A stretch of DNA of 6,477 nucleotides from Verrucomicrobiota bacterium (GCA_003176035.1 PSRL01000078.1:1-6477); one strand, 5' to 3'. Shown: positions 1 through 5,053, counted from the stretch's first letter. Notes: a model not told the origin generated them from the sequence alone. Numbers and translations: made by a program.

Positions 1-1
1 A

Positions 2-1147
2 CGCATGGCTTACATGCTCGGTGTTCCCACCGACAAGGTCATCGTTCGTTGGCTGGATCAATCTGGGCAGTACGGGCGCACCACCCTCGCTGGCGACGGC
101 GCAGAGGCGGATGCCGTCATTCTCTCGCAGATAACCGGCAAGCCGGTGCGAGTGCAGTGGACGCTGCAAGAAGACCTCGTCTGGTCGACTGTGTCGCCCG
201 CATGGGTTTCCGAATTGACCGCGGCGCTCGACGATAAAGGCCATATCGTTGCGCTGCACAGCGCGCAATACTCGCCGCACATGTTTGATCCGCGGCCGCT
301 CGGTGCGCTGCTCGCTGGTCTACCAACCGCTACGTCGAAGCCGGGAAATTGGGTTGCCACCGAATGGGCCTACGACAAAATCGTGAACCGCCTCGAAGAC
401 GCGTACGGCATGCCGAATCTCGCCGCAGACTCCCCGAGCGGTGGCTTGCGCGGCAATATCATGCGCACGCCGGGACAGCGCCAGCAGAACTTTGCGCTGG
501 AAGGTCTGATCAACGAAGCTGCGGCCTCGGCTGGAGTCGACCCCCTCGAGTATCGTCTCGCGCACACCACGGACGAGCGGATGATCAACCTGCTGCATGC
601 AACTGCGAAGGCTGCAAACTGGGACACGCGGCCCTCTCCCCATCGCGGCGCGCGCCGCACTGGAGCCACGCCCGTAAAAGGCCGCGGCCTGAGCCTGATG
701 ATTCGCGAGAATGCGTATTGGGTTGGAATCGCCGAAGTTTCCGTCGTGCCGAGCACTGGCGCGGTTATTGTCACGAGATTCACCATCGGCGGAGAACCCG
801 GAAAAATCATTAATCCCAGGCAACTGGACCGCTGCATGAAGTCCGGCGTGGTCATGGGCCTGAGCGAAGCACTGAAAGAAGAAGTCACCTTCGACAACTC
901 GAAAGTCACCAGCACGAACTGGAGCCGCTATAAGATTCTTACCATGGCAGAGATTCCAGACATTCAGGTTGTCCAGCTCTCGCGCGACGACAAAGGATTT
1001 GGCGGCGGCTCCGAAGCCGCGAACGCTCTTGTGCCTCCCGCCGTCGCCGCTGCGATTCACGATGCCACGGGCGTCTGGCCGCGCAAGATGCCCTTCACTC
1101 CCGCAAACATCTCAGCGTCGCTGAAGGCCAAGTCTACCAAGGCGTAG
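2..1147 (+). CDS. Molybdopterin-binding subunit of a xanthine dehydrogenase-family hydroxylase (nicotinate dehydrogenase B-like), C-terminal part
   Basis: This is the C-terminal ~380 residues of the large Mo-cofactor subunit of a molybdenum hydroxylase; the frame is open to the left edge, so the true start lies outside. These enzymes hydroxylate N-heterocycles or aldehydes with water as oxygen donor and pass electrons to a 2Fe-2S partner subunit, not visible here. Numbering from the Met at base 5: residues 21-24 (GQYG) match the GCYG/GxFG loop, 45-52 (GKPVRVQW) the conserved strand, and 154-184 the RTPG...NFALE...GVDPLEYR block that wraps the cofactor. Residues 264-290 carry the IINP...GVVMGLSEAL motif. 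E337, in GGGSEAAN, sits where the catalytic Glu of the usual GxGE motif is expected. The overall layout, including 'VTSTNWSRYKIL' and the C-terminal 'PFTP', is closest to NicB/IorB-type subunits. The natural substrate cannot be read from the sequence. The family call is firm; the subtype is moderate. Confidence 0.9.
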   Translation, partial: RMAYMLGVPTDKVIVRWLDQSGQYGRTTLAGDGAEADAVILSQITGKPVRVQWTLQEDLVWSTVSPAWVSELTAALDDKGHIVALHSAQYSPHMFDPRPLGALLAGLPTATSKPGNWVATEWAYDKIVNRLEDAYGMPNLAADSPSGGLRGNIMRTPGQRQQNFALEGLINEAAASAGVDPLEYRLAHTTDERMINLLHATAKAANWDTRPSPHRGARRTGATPVKGRGLSLMIRENAYWVGIAEVSVVPSTGAVIVTRFTIGGEPGKIINPRQLDRCMKSGVVMGLSEALKEEVTFDNSKVTSTNWSRYKILTMAEIPDIQVVQLSRDDKGFGGGSEAANALVPPAVAAAIHDATGVWPRKMPFTPANISASLKAKSTKA

Positions 1148-1155
1148 CCGCAACC

Positions 1156-1185
1156 TTTTTTGGAGCATCATTTCGCCTCAAAAAA
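1156..1185. terminator. T6/A6-armed hairpin after the hydroxylase gene
   Basis: Nine bases after the stop, TTTTTTG (1156-1162) pairs with CAAAAAA (1179-1185); a G-T pair, one mismatch and two G-C pairs extend the stem, leaving an 8-base loop. The T tract is inside the stem rather than after it, so this is not a classic intrinsic terminator. It could still destabilise or end the transcript. Confidence 0.3.
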
Positions 1186-1197
1186 CTGACCGCGATT

Positions 1198-1219
1198 TGA
1201 CAACTGCGTGACATCTGCA
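1198..1219 (+). repeat. Tandem pair of 11-mers (TGACAWCTGCR)
   Basis: TGACAACTGCG (1198-1208) is followed directly by TGACATCTGCA (1209-1219), with two differences. The pair starts one base inside a TTGACA hexamer (1197-1202). It sits about 150 bases upstream of the sigma-like gene, in a 223-base gap. A tandem activator or repressor site is possible, but no clear -10 box lies at the right spacing from TTGACA, so no promoter is claimed. Confidence 0.35.
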
Positions 1220-1370
1220 TTCTGCGACACTTGCTACAGTCAGAGCGTGACGAACCGCAGCCGCACCACCTGGACAATGGCGAGCACACCCCAGCGACTC
1301 GCTTGTCTTCCGCAAGGCGCTTAGCAGTCCTGTTTGCGCCGTAGTTCACGAAAATCTGCAAGGAGAAGAA

Positions 1371-1784
1371 ATGAACTGGCTCGCGTTATTTGGACTCCAT
1401 TCTCAAAACCCCGCTGAGGTCACAGGCGACAAGGGCCTCGACGAATTAGTCGAACATCCCATTGTCTTCGTGGAGCGATTCTGGAAATGGAGAGACTCGC
1501 TGTATGTCGTCGCATTACGCATGCTCCACGATCCGCACGACGCCACCCAAGTAGTGGAGGCGTGTTTCCGCCGGGCTTGCCCGAAACCGCCGAAATTTTC
1601 GTCCGATGGAGCCTTCGGCAGTTGGCTCCTCCGCCTCTTGATCGACGAAGCCGTGAAAGCGCGAGCGGAGCGGCGGCGCGCCTCCAAACTCAAACGGCAA
1701 CAATACTTCGCAAGTCTGCCGCAGGCAGCGCACTCAAAATCAGAATTCAGAGATGAATTCTGGTGTCTCGAGACCGCTCTGTAA
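1371..1784 (+). CDS. Short sigma-70 region 2-like protein (ECF sigma relative lacking region 4)
   Basis: This is a 137-residue protein with a good Shine-Dalgarno sequence (AGGAG, 1361-1365) five bases before the ATG. Residues ~32-103 resemble ECF sigma region 2, which binds core RNA polymerase and the -10 element: 'LYVVALRMLHDPHDATQVVEACFRRA' corresponds to helices 2.1-2.2, and 'FGSWLLRLLIDEAVKARAERRR' to regions 2.3-2.4 with their basic tail. The acidic region 2.2 signature, usually like DAEDxxQ, is weakened here to DATQVVE. The protein ends at 'FWCLETAL', about where the linker to region 4 would begin. ECF factors usually run 160-200 residues with a helix-turn-helix region 4; none was found in any downstream plus frame. 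It may be a truncated gene, a stand-alone region 2 protein, or a divergent family. The hairpin/T-tract at 1855-1906 probably ends its transcript. Coding is likely; activity as a sigma factor is uncertain. Confidence 0.62.
   Translation: MNWLALFGLHSQNPAEVTGDKGLDELVEHPIVFVERFWKWRDSLYVVALRMLHDPHDATQVVEACFRRACPKPPKFSSDGAFGSWLLRLLIDEAVKARAERRRASKLKRQQYFASLPQAAHSKSEFRDEFWCLETAL
1741..1762. repeat. Perfect 9-bp inverted repeat with GAGA loop inside the end of the sigma-like gene
   Basis: CAGAATTCA (1741-1749) and TGAATTCTG (1754-1762) are exact reverse complements around the loop GAGA. In RNA this would be a 9-bp stem capped by a GNRA-class tetraloop, extendable by a G-U and an A-U pair. It lies in codons ~124-131, the part of the protein least like any sigma factor. 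Confidence 0.6.
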
Positions 1785-1807
1785 GTTTCGCGAATCCCTG
1801 CGTTGCA

Positions 1808-1830
1808 GCGCCGCGGCTTCAGCCCGGCGC
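1808..1830. repeat. GC-rich hairpin (10 bp with one bulged base)
   Basis: GCGCCG (1808-1813), a bulged C, then GGCT (1815-1818) pair with AGCC (1821-1824) and CGGCGC (1825-1830). The minimal TC loop more likely opens to a TTCA tetraloop. An outer GTTGC (1802-1806)/GCAAC (1843-1847) pair could enclose it. No T tract follows, so it is not a terminator by itself. Confidence 0.45.
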
Positions 1831-1854
1831 ATCGAATCTGCCGCAACACTAAGG

Positions 1855-1906
1855 CGCGCGTGCCAGGTCATCGGGGCCTTGGCGCGCGCGTTCTTGTGTT
1901 TTTCTT
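1855..1906 (+). terminator. Intrinsic terminator after the sigma-like gene
   Basis: Bases 1855-1867 pair with 1877-1890: six alternating C/G pairs, one T-G pair, GCCA with TGGC, then GG with CC across one bulged T. That makes 13 pairs around a 9-base loop. The T-rich run TTCTTGTGTTTTTC follows at once (1891-1904). It sits 71 bases after the stop of the sigma-like gene and is a good rho-independent terminator for it. Confidence 0.65.
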
Positions 1907-2163
1907 CACCCATCGATTGCGTGATTTCCCCTGAACGTCGGCCGGGAAAAAGTGTACGGGAATCTTACTGCACGGAAAGAATGACTCGCCGAGCGGAAAA
2001 TGTGCAGTCGATTCGAGTTATTGCGATACGCGAATTTCTTTACCGAAAAAATAAGTAATGCGTTCAGAGCAAACTAGCCGATACAGGAGAAATTGTGCCG
2101 GGAGTGGCAGCGATGGTGCAAGCAGGTACCCGCCTGGCGAATTTCATCAGGAGGAAGAGTTTC

Positions 2164-2550
2164 ATGATCCGCAAGATTCTGGTCGGCATTTCCTTGAGCG
2201 GCCTATTGCTCGCAGGCGCTCCAGCCATGCTGCACGGCCGGCAGAACCCGCCGCGACCGCAACCTGGACAACCCGGACAGCAGCCTGGCCAACAGCCTGG
2301 ACAGCAGCCGGACCAGCAGCAACCGCCGCAACAAGACACCAAGTCGATTACCGGTAAGGTCACGGACATCGGCGATCAAGGCCACTCGTTCACGGTCAAC
2401 AGCACCGATGGGCAATCCATGAAGTTTATGATCGACAAGAATACTCAGGTGCAGGGGCACGTGAAGGTCGGAACCACCGTGGCGGTCGACTATACGCCTG
2501 CGGGCGGCGGCCAGTTCTTGTGCGTGCGAGTCGCGGCGCAAAACGGCTAA
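2164..2550 (+). CDS. Small exported protein with Pro/Gln repeats and a DUF5666-like C-terminal domain
   Basis: The protein is 128 residues. The chosen ATG has an excellent Shine-Dalgarno sequence (AGGAGG, 2149-2154) nine bases upstream and places a signal peptide at the very N-terminus: basic MIRK, a hydrophobic core (residues 5-18), and a probable signal peptidase I site after the A-P-A at 19-21. Residues 28-56 are a low-complexity linker built on a four-residue PGQQ-type unit. Residues ~60-125 contain 'ITGKVTDIGDQGHSFTVNSTDG' and 'VKVGTTVAVDY', the pattern of small beta-barrel domains of the DUF5666 type. It is therefore probably periplasmic or surface-associated; no enzymatic motif is seen. 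A GTG at 2095 in the same frame also has an AGGAG five bases upstream and would add 23 residues ahead of the signal peptide; I prefer 2164. The terminator at 2585-2636 closes the gene, which appears to be transcribed alone. Confidence 0.75.
   Translation: MIRKILVGISLSGLLLAGAPAMLHGRQNPPRPQPGQPGQQPGQQPGQQPDQQQPPQQDTKSITGKVTDIGDQGHSFTVNSTDGQSMKFMIDKNTQVQGHVKVGTTVAVDYTPAGGGQFLCVRVAAQNG
2260..2316 (+). repeat. 12-bp tandem repeat encoding PGQQ units
   Basis: A partial copy (2260-2268) is followed by four 12-base units starting at 2269, 2281, 2293 and 2305, of the form CARCCNGGMCAR. They encode QPGQ-type units inside the secreted protein. The copies differ at a few positions, so the array is not freshly expanded, but its length could still vary between strains. 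Confidence 0.7.
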
Positions 2551-2584
2551 GCGTCTTTCAACAAACAAAAGTAAAAACAGAGAT

Positions 2585-2636
2585 GCGCGCGTGGCGAAGG
2601 ATCGTTTGGTCTTTCGCCCGCGCGCTTTTTGTCTTT
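2585..2636 (+). terminator. Strong intrinsic terminator of the secreted-protein gene
   Basis: GCGCGCG (2585-2591) and GGCGAA (2593-2598) pair with TTCGCC (2613-2618) and CGCGCGC (2619-2625), with one bulged T (2592): 13 pairs, 34 bases after the stop. TTTTTGTCTTT follows directly (2626-2636). This is a clear rho-independent terminator. An A-rich tract lies just upstream (2561-2578), so weak function in the other direction is possible. Confidence 0.85.
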
Positions 2637-2689
2637 CCGGGCGCAGCGAGGACTCTCTTTTGGACGCGAACAGGGCGGAAGTCCCGCCG

Positions 2690-2800
2690 CTAGCCGCCAC
2701 TGACCGCCGGCAGTATCGAAATTTCCGCACCGGCAGGCACTGGAGCGCCGAAGTCGCCGATATCGCGAATGTTGTCTCCTCCCACGAAAATATTGATGTG
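2690..2800 (-). pseudogene. 3' remnant of a MoaD/ThiS-family sulfur-carrier gene
   Basis: On the minus strand these 36 codons plus TAG read HINIFVGGDNIRDIG, then DFGAPVPAGAEISILPAVSGG. This is the C-terminal third of a ubiquitin-like sulfur carrier. In MoaD and ThiS the terminal Gly-Gly is adenylated and then thiocarboxylated to donate sulfur for molybdopterin or thiamine synthesis. The Gly-Gly and the preceding 'ISILPAVSGG' strand are intact. Family members run about 80-95 residues, so the N-terminal two thirds are missing; instead the frame runs directly into a stop codon that ends a kinase fragment (2801-2872). No start codon with a ribosome binding site is seen. It is almost certainly non-functional. 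The family identification is confident because the motif string is characteristic. Confidence 0.78.
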
Positions 2801-2872
2801 TTACACTGCGCCCATGCCGCCTTCGCCCAGTTGCGACACGATGCGGTAATGCCCGTGGGTTTGCCCGATCAT
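2801..2872 (-). pseudogene. 5' remnant of a PknB-type Ser/Thr protein kinase gene
   Basis: From the ATG at 2872 the minus strand encodes 23 residues, MIGQTHGHYRIVSQLGEGGM then GAV, and stops at TAA. This is the typical start of a bacterial Hanks-type kinase: 'G-x-Y-R-I' leads into the glycine-rich ATP loop GEGGMGAV. The next residue in such kinases is nearly always Tyr (TAC/TAT); here that codon position is TAA, and everything after it is sulfur-carrier sequence. Only about 23 of the more than 260 catalytic-domain residues remain, so no kinase can be made. The start and upstream region appear preserved, so the fragment may still be transcribed into the sulfur-carrier remnant. A break exactly at or next to this codon is the simplest reading. 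Confidence 0.75.
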
Positions 2873-2947
2873 CAACGGTTCCACTCAACGAGCCTATTGC
2901 ACGCCGGGGGTAGTTTTCAAATCGTGTGGTGTTCACGCCGCCAGGGT

Positions 2948-2979
2948 GAATCGCGGCTCGCAAAAGGCAGCCGCGATTC
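2948..2979. terminator. Perfect 11-bp hairpin just after the MORC-like ATPase gene
   Basis: GAATCGCGGCT (2948-2958) and AGCCGCGATTC (2969-2979) are exact reverse complements around a 10-base loop. It begins 10 bases beyond the minus-strand stop (2990-2992), the usual place for a transcript-end hairpin. No T tract follows in either direction, so it may act with Rho or protect the 3' end rather than terminate alone. Confidence 0.5.
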
Positions 2980-2989
2980 CGAAGTCAGT

Positions 2990-4531
2990 TCACGAAAGCA
3001 GTGTCCGCATATTAGCTGACATGACTGTTTTGAGGTTGTGTATGAGCTCAACTGTTTCATCGTTTGTGAACCACATCAGTTCAGCGCATGCGAGGCTGTA
3101 AATGAGGAAGTCAGAGGCCGCGACGATTTTTTTATCGAGTACGTTTTCCAGCACAAATCTCTTGTAGAAGGGATGGTCTGAATTCCACCGGACGATTACG
3201 GTCCGCCCTTGCTGTTCTGCTTCGTAAATCGCACCACTTTCACCCATGCTTGCAGTTTCGAATCGGCAGTTAGCTGCGAACCCGCCCTGCTGCTGCTTTT
3301 CACGAGGTTCGCGAATTTGATTTGTGTCCTCGGTCTTCTCCCTGGACCCATTTCGCTTTCGCTCCGTGGATTCCCGTTTTTCTTTTGGCGCCTTAGGAGT
3401 CATCAGGAGTTTGGATTTGCGTTGAATCTCGAGCTCCACGGACTTGTGAACGTCAGCCACGTCTTGAGGTGTTTCGGCTTGTTGTGCTTTGCGGACGCGC
3501 GACCTGATCGTCTTGAGTTGTCCGGTCAAGTATTGGCTGAGTTGATCAAAAAGCGATTGGTGCAGAGCGATATCTCGTTTTGTGAAATTCACACCCATGT
3601 ACTTGTCGAGCGTACCGGTGAAGTGAATTTCGCCGCGGAAACGGTTGAAGTCGTTATGCTTGGAAAACAAATCAAGCGTGTGTGCATCCACGATCTCGCG
3701 GTTATTACGGAGGATATAGAACCCTTGGCTCTTTAGATTTTGCGCGATTGCTGCCGATCCTTCTGTCGATTCGGGCAAAATCGAAAGCTTGACTCGAATC
3801 GTGTCGGTTACCGTATTGCCATCATCGTTGATTTTTATCTCGATTTGACCATCATCGAAATGCTCGGTCCGAAGGTCCTCCCACTCCAGGGGATCAATCG
3901 CCTCGAGTCTGTTTCCATTGATCGAAATATTCACGCCTGCAGTAATGAAGTACCGGAAGATTCTCGCCATGTGCTTGGCGAGTGTCTTAGAAAAAATGCT
4001 CAAGTTCTTGTTCTGTAGGTTGTCGCACTTTCGCAATATGACGATGGTTCCGGATTGCGTTTCGCCGAGGACGCTTTGAAAAAGTTCCTTGTCCTCATCA
4101 TCAGCCTTTTCGAATACGCTAACGAAGCTGTTGTGACGCTTCACCTCATCCACATCGTTCACAGCCCTCAACAACGCTCCGTCTTGCGTCTTGGTTAAAA
4201 CGGATGTTTGACGGCAAATAGACAGCGAAGCGGTGCATAATCCCATCCCGAAGCGGCCTAAATCGCTGGCCGAGTCTTTCTCGACCAACGAGCCTAGCCT
4301 GATGGCCTGGTCAAGAATCTCCTCGTCCATCCCAACACCGTCGTCGGCAATTATGATCTCGGGTTCGTTGTGAAAGGAACGCACCAGCACCTTGATATTT
4401 TTGGCGTCGGCATCAACTGAATTGTCAACGATATCTGGGATGGCGTGATAGTTGTCATAACCGAGATAGCGGAGTGATTCGACCAGCTTGCCAGGGTTTG
4501 GAGTGCTCGAGTGACTGAATTTGCTGCTCAT
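2990..4531 (-). CDS. MORC/MutL-like GHKL-family ATPase
   Basis: This 513-residue protein starts at the ATG at 4531, which has AAGGAG (4542-4537) five bases upstream. The frame is open a further 53 codons upstream, but that stretch looks like leader. The N-terminal ~200 residues form a GHKL (gyrase/Hsp90/kinase/MutL) ATP-binding domain: N box 'IPDIVDNSVDA' (31-41), G1 box 'DDGVGM' (63-68), G2 box 'LGRFGMGL' (91-98) followed by 'CTASLSICR'. Residues ~205-340 look like the S5-fold transducer, with 'GFYILRNNREIV' (270-281) and 'MGVNFTKRDI' (312-321), close to the K/R-N-N-R strand of MORC and MutL proteins. A charged Lys/Glu-rich linker (~345-415) leads to a C-terminal domain with 'VRWNSDHPFYKRF' (447-459). 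Such proteins dimerise on ATP binding and act as clamps; bacterial relatives are reported next to restriction or helicase genes. No nuclease or helicase partner is in this window. The gene is visibly AT-richer than its neighbours, suggesting transfer. The family call is firm; the role is unknown. Confidence 0.85.
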   Translation of the reverse strand: MSSKFSHSSTPNPGKLVESLRYLGYDNYHAIPDIVDNSVDADAKNIKVLVRSFHNEPEIIIADDGVGMDEEILDQAIRLGSLVEKDSASDLGRFGMGLCTASLSICRQTSVLTKTQDGALLRAVNDVDEVKRHNSFVSVFEKADDEDKELFQSVLGETQSGTIVILRKCDNLQNKNLSIFSKTLAKHMARIFRYFITAGVNISINGNRLEAIDPLEWEDLRTEHFDDGQIEIKINDDGNTVTDTIRVKLSILPESTEGSAAIAQNLKSQGFYILRNNREIVDAHTLDLFSKHNDFNRFRGEIHFTGTLDKYMGVNFTKRDIALHQSLFDQLSQYLTGQLKTIRSRVRKAQQAETPQDVADVHKSVELEIQRKSKLLMTPKAPKEKRESTERKRNGSREKTEDTNQIREPREKQQQGGFAANCRFETASMGESGAIYEAEQQGRTVIVRWNSDHPFYKRFVLENVLDKKIVAASDFLIYSLACAELMWFTNDETVELIHNLKTVMSANMRTLLS

Positions 4532-4686
4532 AGATTCTCCTTGCCTCGATGTGCGGACACACCAAGACTCGATATGTAAATTTGGGTTGAGCAACAGAAC
4601 AGGAAAGAGAGGCACGAAGTCAAAGCAAATAGTCGGAAACTTCTCCGATTCCATGCGCTCGCACGAAATCCGCTCTAACTCAACCA

Positions 4687-4712
4687 ACATTGAAGGTCAT
4701 AACCCTCAATGT
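4687..4712. promoter_or_regulatory. Dyad at the predicted transcription start of the ATPase gene
   Basis: ACATTGA (4687-4693) and TCAATGT (4706-4712) are exact inverted repeats; a mismatched base and an inner GG/CC pair extend each arm around a 6-base centre (TCATAA). It starts just downstream of the candidate -10 box (4725-4720) on the minus strand, so it covers about +1 to +26. This suits a repressor operator or a hairpin at the 5' end of the mRNA. The arms are AT-rich, which favours an operator. Confidence 0.5.
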
Positions 4713-4719
4713 CTCGGAT

Positions 4720-4748
4720 AGTTAAACATAAGATTACTTGTTTGTCAA
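4720..4748 (-). promoter_or_regulatory. Candidate promoter of the ATPase gene
   Basis: A perfect -35 hexamer TTGACA (minus strand, 4748-4743) is followed after 17 bases by TTAACT (4725-4720), a weak -10 match (3 of 6). The -35 box overlaps the last codons of the small gene upstream (4734-4940). If used, the ATPase has its own transcript with a leader of about 180 bases. Confidence 0.45.
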
Positions 4749-4940
4749 GGCCAAGGAAATTCCCACCGCCTGCAAAAACAGCTTGTCGTCATCCGTCAGC
4801 CGCTCTTCGAACGAATCCTTACGACCATACCGCTCATCGGCGCGACGCGTACACGGCACGGAAGAATACAAGGACAGCCACTGGGCCGTCGGCTTGGGCA
4901 GATTGATCTTCGGCCACTTCGGAAAATCGTAGTTACTCAT
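4734..4940 (-). CDS. Small hypothetical protein (68 residues)
   Basis: The sequence begins MSNYDFPKWPKINLP and contains 'ERLTDDDKLFLQAVGISLA' near its end. The ATG at 4940 has AGGGAA (4953-4948) seven bases upstream. Codon use supports coding: third positions are mostly G or C and the amino-acid mix is normal, unlike the Arg/Ser-rich overlapping plus-strand frames. No signal peptide, membrane segment or known motif is seen. The acidic-to-hydrophobic tail 'LTDDDKLFL..GI' reminds me of short acidobacterial hypothetical proteins, but I cannot name a family. It lies 202 bases upstream of the ATPase gene in the same direction, and the candidate ATPase promoter starts within its end, so they may be co-transcribed only in part. 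Function is unknown. Confidence 0.55.
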   Translation of the reverse strand: MSNYDFPKWPKINLPKPTAQWLSLYSSVPCTRRADERYGRKDSFEERLTDDDKLFLQAVGISLALTNK

Positions 4941-5053
4941 GGTTTCATTCCCTGCGTGCGTTTCCGTTCAACAGCTTTCTGGCCGTTCGAATTCATCTTT
5001 GCGAACGTCTGCGAGAAAGGATGTGATTTGGGACACAGAACGTTACTATTACT

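Larger units (their letters stand above)
1785..2163 (+). other. Gap without a convincing gene
   Basis: The stretch between the sigma-like gene and the secreted-protein gene holds two GC-rich hairpins (1808-1830 and 1855-1890). After about 1907 it becomes more AT-rich. A frame of about 100 codons crosses it, but its translation is Arg/Ser/Ala-rich with no recognisable motif and looks like chance. No sigma region 4 is encoded in any plus frame. A promoter for the gene at 2164 must lie in this gap, but no -35/-10 pair is convincing. Confidence 0.5.

Noticed and set aside
320..1060. Long minus-strand frame of 246 codons opposite the hydroxylase gene
   Set aside because: The plus frame is a clear family member over the whole stretch; the minus frame has no recognisable motif and is a shadow of GC-rich codon structure.
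1221..1240. Sigma-54-like TTGC element upstream of the sigma-like gene
   Set aside because: The GG of the -24 element is absent at the required distance from the TTGC.
1753..2058. Plus-strand frame of 101 codons after the sigma-like gene
   Set aside because: It crosses two strong hairpins including a terminator, is rich in Arg/Ser/Ala without any motif, and has no ribosome binding site.
2547..2963. Minus-strand frame of 138 codons across the kinase/sulfur-carrier region
   Set aside because: It is out of frame with both recognisable fragments and is very Arg-rich; the true remnants are in another minus frame.
4532..4690. N-terminal extension of the ATPase to an ATG at 4690
   Set aside because: The Met at 4531 has an ideal ribosome binding site, and the GHKL domain starts soon after it; the 53 extra codons have no family similarity and overlap the candidate leader and dyad.
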